Position numbers and translations under genes: made by a program. The notes below the pieces were generated by a model. The model had not been told where the DNA came from. It was given only the letters and a program-made list of their open reading frames with translations, and searched no databases. Below, piece by piece: positions 23,400 through 56,027 of a DNA stretch of 64,000 bases. The first letter of the stretch is position 1; each line of letters begins with the position of its first letter. This stretch comes from Lampris incognitus (lineage: Eukaryota > Chordata > Actinopteri > Lampriformes > Lampridae): the NCBI RefSeq assembly GCF_029633865.1, contig NC_079215.1, positions 51,671,032 through 51,735,031 of the forward strand, in the 5' to 3' direction.

Positions 23400-24295
23400 C
23401 CGATTTATTTCTTATGATTAGTAAAAAAAAACCCGACGTGTCCGTGCGACAACTGGATGTCATTAAACACGAAGATGCAACATCGCGTAATCTCACGCAC
23501 GTGCCGGCCCTGTACTTATATTTCCATTCAGTTTCGTGCTATGAACGTTTAAATGCAGGTGCGCACGCGCGCGCGCGTGTTTCGGGGCAGCGGGGGGAGA
23601 GGGGGGGTGGGCGGACCAGCGAGGCGAACCGAGGGTTCATGGAGCCGAATAAAAAGACCTCCACAGGTTCGAACTGGACTCCGAAACAAAGCGGGTTCAC
23701 TCTCCTAGATGAATGGATGCATTTACGGCGTGCGAAGTGACGCCCTGAGGGGTGCGTTTCAATGCTGTTTTTCCCCCAGAACTACGACTCCCAGGAGCGA
23801 CCCCTCATACAACGCGACAGGATGGGAGCGTAATATTAACTTACTTCAGCATCTTTTATCTTATTGATTTTTTTTGGTATGGATTTTAATGGAATAAATC
23901 CCAGAATAGGATTACCCATTTTGGAGTGTTTTTTAAAAAAAACATTTTTTTAAAATTATTATTATTTAAGGCTGCACAGTAGGACAGACCTGGATGACTG
24001 CAAATTCGTTATCTATGGAGTTTTCCCATGTGACGCTTTTTAGTCGTCTAATGGCGTTAAAAGTCCCGCACTGCTCCGTCCGCCAGATTCCTCCGCCGGA
24101 TCTCTGCTGACATATCTCGCGTTTGAAGGTGCCGTTAATAGCAACACGGATCACCTAACACTTTGACGCACGGACGCTGCTACCCCCGGCAAACGGGCCG
24201 TCGGTTCCTACATATATATATTTTTTTTTAAATTGTTGTTTTTTTTAATGGGATTTCTCCCCCGCAGGCTGACGGCTGGTCCAACCTCCGGAATT
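23400..24295 (+). promoter_or_regulatory. stim2 5' region, GC-rich
   Basis: CpG-rich stretches at about 23490-23640 (including a CGCGCGCGCG run near 23570) and 24060-24200 precede the stim2 signal-peptide exon, separated by AT-rich sequence. This is the likely promoter and 5' UTR zone. An in-frame upstream ATG at 24248 could give a 16-residue longer N-terminus, but the ATG at 24296 has A at -3 and starts directly at the hydrophobic segment. Confidence 0.45.
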
Positions 24296-44907
<20,612 letters not shown>

Positions 44908-44959
44908 GTTGGTAACAAGAATAATTTTATATATATATATAATCCAGTGAGTCAAGTAA

Positions 44960-45115
44960 ATTCTTTACGCCTGTTTCATGCCGTAAGTAATCATAAGCTG
45001 TCAATAAAGCTACATGGGAAAGAACATATTAACTGCCTCGTCACGCACATCACGTGCACAACGTCCAATCGGGAAGGGGGAGGTGCCTACATTCAAAAAT
45101 TCAAAAACACGTGAT
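44960..45115 (+). repeat. Dispersed repeat shared with 62862-62998
   Basis: 'gcctgtttcatgcc.taagtaatcat' , 'gggaaagaacata' and 'cacatcacgtgcacaacgtccaat' recur at 62862-62998 with about 85 % identity by eye. It immediately precedes the Penelope-like fragment at 45203-45960, so it may be that element's terminal sequence. Confidence 0.6.
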
Positions 45116-45202
45116 TGCTAATGGTCCAGTAAAGTGTGTGTGTGTGGGGGGGGGGGTAGGTTGCATACAAGGTTAATGGTATTTGTCTATTGACATGATT
45201 TA

Positions 45203-45960
45203 TTTATAATTACTAAATAGGTGCTTATATCTATGTCTGCAACTGCTGGTCAGTTCATTCCTGTTATTCAATGTGGACATTTCTGGTTTGCAAATGATAA
45301 AATATTTTTTAGCTAGACTTAGATTGCACATTTTGCTACTGGTTGAATATGCTTTGTTCTTTGAGAGGATTTTCCAGGTGGTTGAATAATTAATGTTTCT
45401 GTCCGCCAATGACACAATATAACAGCTTAAAAATGTCACATTCTTTAAACGGTTGTTTCTAAAGCTACACACGTGTGCATTAAACCTCTTTTTGAATGTT
45501 CCTCTGTTAGACCAACGTATGTCTCCATTTTGCCATTGTCATTTCTCATCACCATAGCTTGGTAGATAACTCCTTTTGTCTGGCATTTTCCCTCGAGGGG
45601 GCATGAGTCGTTCACACAGCAGTTGCGGTTGGGGGTGTCCGTTTGTGATGAAGGTGTCATTGATTTGTTCATGATGCTTGTGTTGTGGGACAATATTATT
45701 TGTTGAATGTTAGGCATGCAGCTGTAACTAATTTTGATGATGCTGTTGTTGAATATCTTCCCCAGTTGGTGGTGAAGCACTTATTCAAAATTTCAAAAAA
45801 GTGCTTTCCGATGTTTGTGGCATGGTGTCACTGTAGGGTGGGTTGTACCAGGTGATGTTTCGTCTTCTGCTACGTTTGTTGATTTGCTAGCAGTCAGTAT
45901 TTAATGGTGGGTTGTACTTGAGTTTAAAATTGTAGAAGATCTTTTGTAGTGCCAAATTTA
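45203..45960 (-). pseudogene. Penelope-like element GIY-YIG endonuclease, frameshifted
   Basis: Reverse-strand frames read SYSCMPNIQQIILSHN, CPLEGKCQTKGVIYQA, METYVGLTEEHSKR, then after a frame change SFRNNRLKNVTFLSCYI, STTWKILSKNKAYS, CNLSLAKKYFIICKPE and NELTSSCRHRYKHL. This is the conserved C-terminal region of Penelope-like pol proteins: a Cys-containing linker, GIY-YIG-type core (IYQA, YVGLTE) and downstream CNLCL..K..I. No RT domain is left. Strand opposite to stim2. Confidence 0.75.
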
Positions 45961-46459
45961 GATGAAGGGAGGCCCTAGGCTATTCCACTTGTGAGTCCCC
46001 TCTCAATACCCTACCCTCATGACTAGAGGAAGATGGAAAAGTGTTTTAAACAAAATTAAGTGAAGCCAAGGATGATGATGGCTGTTTAAAATTTCGCAAT
46101 TCACAATTCCTCCTCTAAAGGACATGAGATGTTTTTTTAAATACTGTAGTGATTGAAAAAATGCATAAATGTTAAATCTAACACTTTGAAAAACTGTTGC
46201 AATAACTGAACTTTGTAAACATTTTGTGGAATAAACAGGAATTTTTAGGAAAATTAAATTGTAAGTTTACTGTTATATTCTTTAAAAAAAACCTTGAGCC
46301 TAAAATGTTATTGCCTGGGAAATTTCAATAAGATGATCATGGCTACTTGACAGTGACAATGTGACACTTTTATATCCTACTTTATGTTGTCATTAAACAG
46401 TCGGTTTTAAAATACATATTAAGAAATAAAAAAACTACAATCATCAAATACACTAAGAC

Positions 46460-47010
46460 TAAAAAAGTTTTTTTCTAGCCTTACTCGTAGCAAAAGGTCA
46501 TCAAAATTTGTTTGTCTAAGTTTGTCACTTTCAATGCACAGAATGCTCAGTGCAGACAGCCTCTCTTGAGACATTGTGGCCCTTAATTCATTTTTAATTC
46601 TTTTGAGTCTTGAAAAAGACCTCTCTCTCCTGAGCAGTTAGTGACCATTAAGCTAAGAAATAGCCACAATATTGCTTCCACATTAGGGAAGGCCATCTGA
46701 ATTTTTTCCTTGTATATAATTTGATAAAGGTCTGTATGAGACAGAGAGTGCTCCTCTGTTAGCCTATGGCTTTGTCTCATGTACAAGTGAAAGTGCAAAA
46801 GTTCAGGTCAACATCTTCTGGGTATGCTTCCATCAACAGTTCAACACTTTGCTGAACTTCTTGCTTAGATTCTGTCAGATTAGCAAGAAAGGAAAACATT
46901 TGTGCAACATCACTGTACACAATAGATCTTCTTCTTAAACTGGCGTCAAGTGCATCTAGTATAGGAACAAAGGATTTTATCCTAAACTTATCTCTTGAAG
47001 ACAGTTCATT
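46460..47010 (-). pseudogene. hAT transposase C-terminal remnant (first)
   Basis: Reverse-strand pieces read KSFVPILDALDASLRRRSIV, AFPNVEAILWLFLSLMVTNC-SGERG, and SALSILCIESDKLR, the hAT dimerisation region and tail. The catalytic part is missing and several stops interrupt it. It ends abruptly at about 47010, where the second hAT element begins. Confidence 0.7.
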
Positions 47011-47264
47011 CTAAGGCACAGGGCCAGCCCGTGGGTCTGCTGGGCCCTAGGCGAGATCCTGAAAATGCCCCCCCCCCCAACTAACAAATAATAATACAAA
47101 TAAAATCGGACAGGCAACAATGATATTACTTTTAAAATATTTATTAATAGTGCTATAATGTACTATATTGTACAAAATGTATGTATACTTGTATACTGAA
47201 CTTTTTTGTCAATGTACACCTGCAAACTGTCAAAAATAAAATAAAAAAATTGGTCACAAAAAAA

Positions 47265-47465
47265 TAGTGCTACAACGTATATTTGGCAGTATAGCCCACA
47301 GTAGTTCCCAGTGTATTTCTCAGTATAGCTCACTCGGTATATTTCTCAGTACAAATCACAGTATATTTCTCAGTATAACTTGCAGTATATTTCTCAGTAT
47401 AACTCACAGTATATCTCTCAGCATAACTCACAGTACATTCCTCTGCTCACAGACAGTGTAGTTCT
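47265..47465. repeat. Degenerate 20-22 bp tandem array
   Basis: Alternating 'cagtatatttctcagtataac' and 'tcacagtatatctctcag' units, about nine copies. It lies between the two hAT remnants. Confidence 0.8.
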
Positions 47466-47589
47466 CAGTAGAGTTACCAGTATAGCTCACGGTAGAGTAT
47501 CTTTTAGATTTTGATTCTATGTGTCTTTTAGATCTTGACTCTATGTGACTTCACAGCAGAAAAATCATTGATTACATCATTATATGTGA

Positions 47590-47983
47590 TTCTCTCACTT
47601 ATTTTATGATTCACACTGAGAATCACAAGGCCAGTGAGGTGCTCCTGGGACATCATGGATTGTATGTACGTTGTAATTAGTTTTAGCTTCAAAAAGCTTC
47701 TCTGCACTGGCCACAGTTACTAGTAGGGCTAATGCAATACGAAGAGCTGTCCAGAGACTGGGGTAAACCTCTTTCAAATGCTGGGTGTGAATAAATGATA
47801 GGAAGTCCAGCAGGGAGATATTGGGTGAAGGCAACTGTGGTAAGCTTCTTAACTCCTCCCTACCATTGATGTCATGATCACGATTTGTTGTTAGAGCAGC
47901 ACTAAGTGTCTCACACTGAGTTGACAGTTCATCCTTTGTCAGATTAGTAAAGTTTTTCAGCACACTGAACTTGTTTTTCACCT

Positions 47984-48016
<33 letters not shown>

Positions 48017-49880
48017 CTTTCCTCAATGGATGATTTGGCCGCATCTACAACAGTGTTAAAGAATGTCACCTCTAACCTCTTTAAGGCAATGTCACCTCTA
48101 ACCTCTTCAATGCATTTCTGAAAGGCTCATCACATGATTCATAGACAAACTGCCGTTTGGTGCTTCTCAGCCGCTTCCGCTTTAGTGTGACATCCAAAAT
48201 CATTCCATCACAGATTTCTTTAGCTGTTGCTTGAGCTGCTGCGAAACCAGTGACTCTGTAGTCAGCAAGGACTCTCTGTGTGTCCCTGAGCAGATCAACA
48301 GCTACATCTAACTGCATTTCAGATGACTGCATAAGTTTGCTGACATGCTGGATCTTTGCTAGAACAACCGAACACAACCGAACAAACAGAAAAATGGTAT
48401 GAGCCCACCTCTTCTGCCAAAGACTGAGCTTAAGTTCTGATGTTTCCATCAGTGGCCTTATCCCTCACCTCCAAGAGGGCCTCCCTTACCTCAGCAGCCT
48501 GATAGCGTAGAGCCTCTACACTTTTGATTCTGCTCTCCCACCTAGTTTCTGCCCAGGACTTCACACTAATCGGAACATGTTTTTTTCAGGACTGCCCATC
48601 TCTGAACACTTGCTGAAAAAGGACATAGATGTTTTGGAGGTATCCAAAGTAACTAATTGCATCTGTGGAGGCTTTGGTTGCATCAGAAACAACTAAGTTC
48701 AGGGTATGTGCCCCACAAGACACAAAAAAGGCTCGGGGATTCACTTCTAAGAGTCTGGCCTGTACACCCTTGTGTTTTCCACGCATGTTCGCTCCATTAC
48801 CGTAAGCCTCACCTCTGCAGTCACCAAATTGGAGATTGTGTTCATTTAACTTTTTGAGTATGAGGTTTGCCAAACTTTCACCAGTGCTTTCGTCTGCCAA
48901 AAGAAAACCAATGAAATGTTCCTTGATCTGTGGCATGTCATTGAAACCGACTATTCGAATGATTGCAGACATTTGTTCTTGATGGCTTAAATCTGGGGTG
49001 CAGTCTAATATGATTGAGAAGTATTTGGCTGCTTTGATTTCAGTCACAATTTCTTCCATTACTTTGCCACTCATTGCTGCAATTAGTTCATTCTGAACAG
49101 CTTTCCCCATGTAATGTGGATGATATCAAACTGCACTTTGTACCCTTGCAATATGTTTCTGTATTACAGGATCAAACTTAGCAAGAAGTTCCACCTCTTT
49201 CAAAAAGTTACTGTTGTCTGGCTGGTACAGTGTGTCACTTGATCCTCTTAAGGTGAGGTTTCTCTGTGCTAGAGATTGGATAATGGCCACTAAATGAGAA
49301 AGAACGTCCCTCCAACACCTCTTCTCGGCCTCTAGTAGTAATATTTCCTGCCTGTCTATAGTCTTCCCCTTTTTGAGATGCAACTCTAACTCCATCCAGG
49401 CTGCCATATGCTTGGTGTGTTCAGGAGAGCTCTCATGGGTTTTCAAGATAGATTGTGTATTCTTCCAATCACTTGACCCCCATTTGACTAAATTATACTC
49501 TTTTGGAGAAAACAATTTGCAGCAAAAACAAAAAAGTGCATTGCTTTTGGGGAAATAAGTTAACCAGCTTCACCTCATTTTCTCACCATTTACCAATGTT
49601 CTAAAGAAGTAGTGGTGGTGGCATGCTCTGCCATCTTCTCTTTTGGAAAGGTGTAGTCAGATTTAGGCTGTAGTGGACCGCTGCTTACAAGATCAGTTCT
49701 TACTGTGTCTGATAAGACAGAGGGCCAGTCAGCTGGGTCAGAAGGTGGAGCTTGGCTGGCAACTGGGACAGGAGGTGAGTGGGTGAAGTCTGTTTCAGGT
49801 ACAGCTTGAGTAGAAGGACCTTCAAGCAGACATAAGACACTATAAATGTCCTGCAATGTTACACATAACATGAAATAACA
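47590..49880 (-). pseudogene. hAT transposase, ZMYM1-like, near full length but broken
   Basis: Reading 49880 to 47604 on the reverse strand: N-terminal DPADWPSVLSDTVRTDLV; TTF-type zinc-finger region (FCFCCKLFSPKEYNLVKWG, HESSPEHTKHM); catalytic region (EIKAAKYFSIILDCTPDLSH with first Asp, DCRGEAYGNGANMRGKHKGV, CGAHTLNLVVSDA); and dimerisation domain (YPSLWTALRIALALLVTVAS-AEK). Breaks occur near 49540, 49118, 48500 and 48060. The domain order is that of hAT transposases related to vertebrate ZMYM-type proteins. It lies on the strand opposite to stim2. Confidence 0.85.
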
Positions 49881-49927
49881 CAGTGTAGACTATGAAACAT
49901 TATTTTTCTCTTACCAGCAGTAGTAGG

Positions 49928-50045
49928 ACAAACTTCAGTAGAGGGATCTGGGTCAGGGTCCCCTTGAGTAGAAGGACCTGGGTCAGGGCCCCTTTGAGTA
50001 GAAGGACCTGGGTCAGGGTCCTTTTGAGTAGAGGGACCTTCAAGC
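49928..50045 (-). repeat. 30-bp tandem repeat upstream of the hAT frame
   Basis: 'gtagaaggacctgggtcagg' + 'gtccccttga' type units repeat about four times with small changes, and a related unit lies at about 49810. In the reverse frame they encode repeated LLKGTLTQV-like runs. Confidence 0.75.
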
Positions 50046-50635
50046 AGACATACAGTATGAGATAATATATAATAACCAGAAAACCTTTACCTAAAACGGA
50101 CATACTGGATATCTGCACTGTCACACAAATAACACAGTATTTTGAAACATTACTCACCAACAACAATAGTAGGAGACACTTGGGGAGGTGGCTGAGTTGT
50201 CACATCAGCTGGGGGTGGGGGCCCACTAAGAAATTTCAACAAAGCTCCAACAGGAATACAGAAGCCAGGGTTAAAAATGAACCCTATTTACTTGCCAATG
50301 GCAGGTAAATTAAGTTATTGTGAGTAAATTGAAGCAATAGTAAAATTTTTATCTTAAAATAACAGCTTCAAAATTATTTTGATGGAACACTGCCTTGTAA
50401 TAAATACGGAGAATCGAGCCCCGAGTGAATGACATCAAGTATGAGACACCATCACATAGATGACTTGGCTCATTGAGTTCTATAAATACTTATTGCTTGC
50501 CATTTAATGTTTAGTGGCCGTATAGTATATACCGTAGACTCAGTGCTCGAGATCTTTGATATGGTAGTGGCGAGAAAAGGAGAGGCCCATGTGTGTGGGC
50601 CCTAAACTGTTGCAGGCCCCAATGCAGCTGCATAA

Positions 50636-50891
<256 letters not shown>

Positions 50892-50904
50892 GTATATATA
50901 TAAT

Positions 50905-51400
50905 AGTTTCGCTGCTGGACATCTTGTACTTCTTGAACCAGGGCTTGTCTTTCATCACACCTTTCTTCACCTCCATTAACTGGCTAACATCTCTCTGTGC
51001 TGCTATGATCTTGGCTTCCAGCCTTCTCTTCCATGAAGGGTACTGTTGGTGACCGGTGTTCTGAATCCTGTACCCAAGCATCTTCACGGTTATGGTTGCA
51101 GTGGCATATACAAGCTCTTTGGTCTCCGTTATGGTGGCAGTCGAGATATTGTATAAGCCTGTGTTCACATCCGCAAGCAGGCTTTGTGATGGTATTTTGT
51201 CACTGAGCTGTGGAAGCCGAGCTCAGGGGATGACTGTCTTTAGTCTGGCCATGATGCTCATTTGCACCTTAGTAGCTTCAGCTGTCATGACTGGTAGGAT
51301 TGTTTCAGCTGGCTGGAGTCTGTCCTCATGTAACCCACTCTTGGTTGACGTAGGTGCTCTAGAATATACTAGGTTCGTAAGGAGTAAGGTATGAGGTAAG
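50905..51400 (-). pseudogene. Retroelement protein fragment of unassigned family
   Basis: Reverse-strand frame reads [42 protein letters not shown] and [10 protein letters not shown]. Similar stretches recur in fish retroelement open frames (upstream of RT), but I cannot name the family. Further frames up to 51400 are broken. Confidence 0.45.
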
Positions 51401-51534
51401 TACAATAACCACGACCACGCCTGATTTCAAGGTTACTACTTTTACTTTGCAACTTTGCAACCTTGTATGTAAATTATGCAACAACATATATACATGTACA
51501 ATATATAGAAAATAATAAACAGGCCCAAAAATAA

Positions 51535-52788
51535 AATGCTGTGAATGTCTCTTTGTATGAATTTTAAAGCGTCCAAAGTCTTGAGTCGAAGGTTGAATCC
51601 GAATCTGACCCGTTGGGATCAGATCTAGTCAAGGCAGTTTTGTCTAAGAGCTCTTGGAATCTGAGAATGTCTCAGGATGACGTGCACGTATGTGTCACTG
51701 TGCCACTCAGTCTGACTGGCACAGTCTCACCACAAGGCCGATGGTGGTCAAACTCCTGTTCTAGTAGGTTGATCCGCAATCCTGGAAATCCAATTTGGGT
51801 AGCTCGCCATCTATTGAGATCGGGATCGTCCCTGTGGTGGTTCTTGATGGAATCAAAAGACCTGACCTGAACATAAACAGGTTCAGCTCATCTCTATTTT
51901 GTTTGTTGTACAACACAATCACTCACTCTAAATTCAACAATGTACTGCTGAACACAATACATTCATGTAAGTATTCAATTCAAATACATATTATCAAATT
52001 ATATAGTAATATCTAATCTATAAACTATATTATCTGGAACTATTCAACATACTGCTAAATGGTGACCCATAACCATGTATGGCAACAGTATGGCAACAGT
52101 TGGCTACGTTAACCAACATTAGCTAGGTCCAACAACACACAGTGAATTACTTCCCGCCTATTTCCGATTGCAGTAATATGCAAATAGTACTATTAAATTC
52201 ACTCTTTAACCTTCCCAAACGGTTCCAGTTCCAACATACAACATCTTATAAACATACTACATTAATTGCTTATGACATATTTGCAAGAAATTAACTTAAA
52301 ACGATCCACCATGCTAATGTGGAGATCTAGCAATGAAAAGCAGCTAGCTAGCCTAGCTTTGCTTTAGCTTACCGAGTCCCAGCAAGGCACACACAAAAGA
52401 AAAGATGAAACCGAGGTTTCCAGCGTCCTTGCGTTCTGTGGTTTTTATACTTCACTTTACTATTGAATAAAATACTTTCTAATTCGTTTCTCAGTCGTTC
52501 TGCTCAACTCTGTTGACAGAAATAAACTCGCGTTTATTTCACCAGCAAGCAACACTCTGGTTCAACCAGCTAGAACCGGCATGCATGTTGAACTAGAAAA
52601 CGTACTTCCTGCTTTCAAAAATAAAAGTCCTTCATTATTTATGAAGGTAAAAACGTCTGAAATCAATAAGTAGCTCAGCTATAATGCAACTGGCATAATA
52701 TAAAATTAAATCACTCCTCAAATCATATGAAAATATTAACCATAATCTTTAGTTAATAATTTTATCTTGTTTAACCATTCATTCTGTA
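51535..52788 (-). repeat. 1.25-kb direct repeat, copy 1 (LTR-like, downstream of pol)
   Basis: Nearly identical to 56028-57267 (offset 4493), differing by a few substitutions and an 11-bp and a 2-bp indel near 52490-52560. The two copies flank the Gypsy gag-pol region in direct orientation like LTRs, but the boundaries are not TG...CA and no target duplication was found. Confidence 0.8.
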
Positions 52789-54847
52789 GACTGTCAGACA
52801 CAGGCTCCTCTATTTCAAGTAACCTGATGACACTTCTGATCACAGGATCTGCATGCTGTAGTCTGGCTGACTCATGGTCACTGTACTTTGGGACAGTAGA
52901 AAGACTGTTAGCGGATTCATCCTCTTCAAAAGCAGCTGGGATAGCATCTGGATGAATCGCGAGTGACTCGATGAGTACTGGCTCATTCTTCCCATTGATG
53001 TGATACTGGCAGGTTGCCTTGACAACATCTTCAGGAGCTATGTGGTGTAAAGTAAAGTCATGGATCCTTGAGCTTTCTTCTTGAGAACTGAGGTCATTGA
53101 TCAATTCTCCATGTGGTCTCCTTGATAGACCATCTGCGTCTTGGTTTTCCTTCCCGGCACGGTACCTGATGTCAAAGAAATAGGTGGACAGATTGGCTAG
53201 CCAGCGGTAGCTGGTGGCGTCCAGCTTGGCAGTGGTGAGTATGTACCGGAGAGGATTATTGTCTGTCACTACCGTGAAGGAGTTCCCATACAGGTAGTCA
53301 TGGAACTTTTCTGTGATAGCCCATTTTAAGGCTAGGAATTCCAGTTTATGGGCTGGATATCGAGATTCACTTTGGGATAATCCCCTGCTTGCATAAGCGA
53401 TAACCCGACTGTGTCCGTCCTGCTCCTGATACAATGCCGCTCCAAGTCCCGTTGTACTACCGTCTGTGTGGATAATATATGGTAACTTAGGGTTTGCGAA
53501 CCCTAGGACTGGGGATGATGTTAGTTTATGGATGATCTCCTCGAAGGCCCTTTGACAATCTGCTGTCCATCTCCCTCCGAATGGTTCCTTGGGATTGTGG
53601 TATTTTGTATCCGTTCTGGTTCCTTTCATCCCTTTTCGTGGCGGCGGGTATCCTGCGGTGAGTTTTGTTAAGGGCTTTGCGATCTTCGAGTAGTCTTGGA
53701 CAAATCTCCTGTAGTAGCCAGAGAAGCCGAGGAAAGATTTCAGCTCCTTCAAAGTCTGAGGTCTCGGCCAGGTCTTGAGTGCTTCAATCTTTTTAGGATC
53801 CGTTTCTACTCCGTGTCGAGATACAATGTGTCCCAGATAACGCACTGATGTTTGAAAGAAACGGCACTTTTCTGGGGACAACTTCAGACCATTTTCTCTC
53901 AGACGATCCAGGACGTTAGTAAGTCATTCTTCGTGTTCCCCTAAGGTTTTGGAAAAGACAATGATGTCGTCAAGGAAGACCAGCACTAGGTGTAGGTTTA
54001 GATCACCCATACACTTTTCCATTAAGCGCTGGAACGTGCTTGGCGCATTGGTTATTCCCTGCGGCATACGGTTCCACTCCCAAAAACCTAAGGGACACAC
54101 GAAAGCAGTTTTTTCTTTATCACTCTCCTCCATCTCAATCTGATAGTATCCGGATTTTAAGTCCATCACGGAGAGCCATTGAGATCCACTGAGTGCGGAC
54201 AAGGATTCTTCAAGGTTGGGTAAGGCATACGCATCCTTGATTGTTTGCATGTTAAGTTTCCTGTAATCCACGCATAATCTGATATCTCCATTTTTCTTTT
54301 TAAAGACCACTATAGGTGACGAGAATGGGGATTCCGATTCGCGAATGATTCCAGCATCCAAAAGAGTTTGCAGATGACGTCTGACAGCATCGTAGTCCCG
54401 TGGATGGATGGGACGTGGTCGATATTTGAAAGGCGTTTCATCTTTGAGTTTGATGCTATGTTTGACCTTTGTGGCATGACCGACGTCAAGGTCGTGCTGA
54501 GAGAAGATGTCAGAGTAGGAGTTCAGTGTTCGAGTTATCCTAGTTTTCCACTCTTCAGTGAGTACGGAACCTCCTAAATCAAACTTGAGGCTCTCTTTCA
54601 AGTCACTTGGCTGTTGATTCTCCTCTTGTGCGTGACTCACAGGAGTGTTCTGGGTTTGAAGGATTTCTGGGGGAACACTGAGCTCAGCAGTAACGCAGTG
54701 TGTCCATAAGGCAATGTCATGGTTGGTCTCATTTCTCAACACTACAGGAATCTTGTGAGGTGAATGGTTTGGAAGGGTAATGAGATAGCTGTCGATGAAG
54801 ATGCCACCAGGTAAGGATGAGATGGTAGGTTGTTCAATTAGCGCCAT
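52736..54847 (-). pseudogene. Gypsy-type pol: reverse transcriptase and RNase H, one internal stop
   Basis: On the reverse strand 54847 to 53924 carries RT (SPFSSPIVVFKKKNGDIRLC, VDYRKLN, MDLKSGYYQIEM, LVFLDDIIVFSKT). A single TGA near 53922 interrupts it; it is consistent with CGA-to-TGA decay at a CpG. 53881 to 52736 continues with the RT thumb (FSGYYRRFVQDYSKIAKPL) and RNase H (HTDGSTTGLGAALYQ, KWAITEKFHDYLYG, VVTDNNPLRY, RAGKENQDADGLSRRP). The frame ends inside the direct repeat; no integrase HHCC or DDE core follows. Protease lies just upstream in another frame. Confidence 0.88.
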
Positions 54848-55410
54848 TTCTCACTACTTATACCACTAACATTGACAAAACCTTCCAGCACCACTGACTG
54901 ATGAACAGGGACGACATCTGGCTCGTGGCTTTTAAGTGTGACTAAGCCAAGTTGTTGTTTATTCCTGAGCTGTAGGGTTTTCAAGACTTGTTGATAGCCA
55001 CAATACAACTTGCCTTCAAAAAAGCTTTCATCACAGAACTGTTCGTAGATAGAGTCAAGAGTGTTAGTTCCAGTCAATACTGGCATGTCACTGTTGGAAC
55101 TGATATCTGGTACTATCAAGGCAAGGGTTTGAACTTCAGGTTCAGAAGAAATGAACTCTTTGGGAAACTGCACCGTTAGAGTTACATAGCCTGCATATGG
55201 GATGGTTTGACCATTCGCTCCCTCAACTTCCAGTAGGTCGTTTATTGAGTGAATGGTTAGGTCTGATAGATGCAGGTTGTAGAAGGATTGAGACACAGTA
55301 GTGACTTGCGACCCCGTATCGAGAAGTGATGTGCAGTCAACTCCATTGACTTTGATATTAGCAGTGCTCTTCCCTCCAACAAGACCTTTTGGTAGTCTCA
55401 TTTGTTGCAT
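54838..55410 (-). pseudogene. Gypsy-type aspartic protease region
   Basis: The 190-codon reverse frame shows the active-site CTSLLDTGSQVTTVS and the downstream hydrophobic LALIVPDISS of retropepsins. Its end overlaps the RT frame by ten bases in a different phase, so an indel or a programmed shift separates protease and RT. Upstream it overlaps the end of gag by a frame change. Confidence 0.85.
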
Positions 55411-55435
55411 TGTCTTTGTCCCAGGCTTGTTGTCT

Positions 55436-55990
55436 TCACTTTAACTCCTGTCTCTTGGCGTTAACCAGTGTGGGATCTGGGGGGTTGCTGCAGCTGCTCA
55501 CAATATGTCCATCTTCGCCGCAGCGAAAACAGTACCACGGCTTGGGTCTTTTGGTTTCAGAAGCAGGCTTGGCTGTGGGCTGCTTCTCACTCGATGTTTC
55601 CTCTTTTGGTTTAGCTTTTTTCTTTGTCCACTTGTTTTTCTGACTTTTCCCTTCTTTGTGTTGCAGGAGGCTTGCAATTTGGGCTTGTAGATCAGCTATC
55701 TGCTTCTGGATCTGCCCCATTTCAGAAGGTAGACTGCTCACTGGAGCAGATAAGTTGTGCTCTTCTTCAGAGAAGCAAGCATGTGCTTGGGATTGAGCTT
55801 TGGTTTTGGTAAGGCCAAGATGCTGCTTCATTCTGTTGGCTTTTGCTGCTTGTTTATCTTCTTCAATGCGTAAGAGCAATAGTAGCTCCAAGAAGGTAGG
55901 TGGTTTGTTTTCTTCTGCTCCAGCTGGAGTGCGGTGATCAAGCTATTATTTCAACATCCCTTGCAGAACTGTTTCAGAAGCTGTTTATCT
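55436..55990 (-). pseudogene. Gypsy-type gag C-terminal part with zinc knuckle
   Basis: The reverse frame 55891-55436 includes a Lys-rich stretch and a CCHC knuckle CFRCGEDGHIVSSC (C-x2-C-x4-H-x4-C), as in nucleocapsid domains. Upstream to about 55990 a few more residues (ASDADKQLLKQF) are readable past a stop. The N-terminal matrix/capsid part is absent: the sequence joins the direct repeat at 56027. Confidence 0.8.
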
Positions 55991-56027
55991 GCATCACTGG
56001 CTGGGATGGTTTCTTTCTTCACGACGT

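Noticed and set aside
23414-23740. 108-codon + strand frame in the CpG-rich region
   Set aside because: No recognisable domain; composition explained by GC-rich promoter sequence; no matching exon borders.
51613-51870. 85-codon frame duplicated at 56106-56363
   Set aside because: It is inside the 1.24-kb direct repeats and is duplicated with them; no domain recognised.
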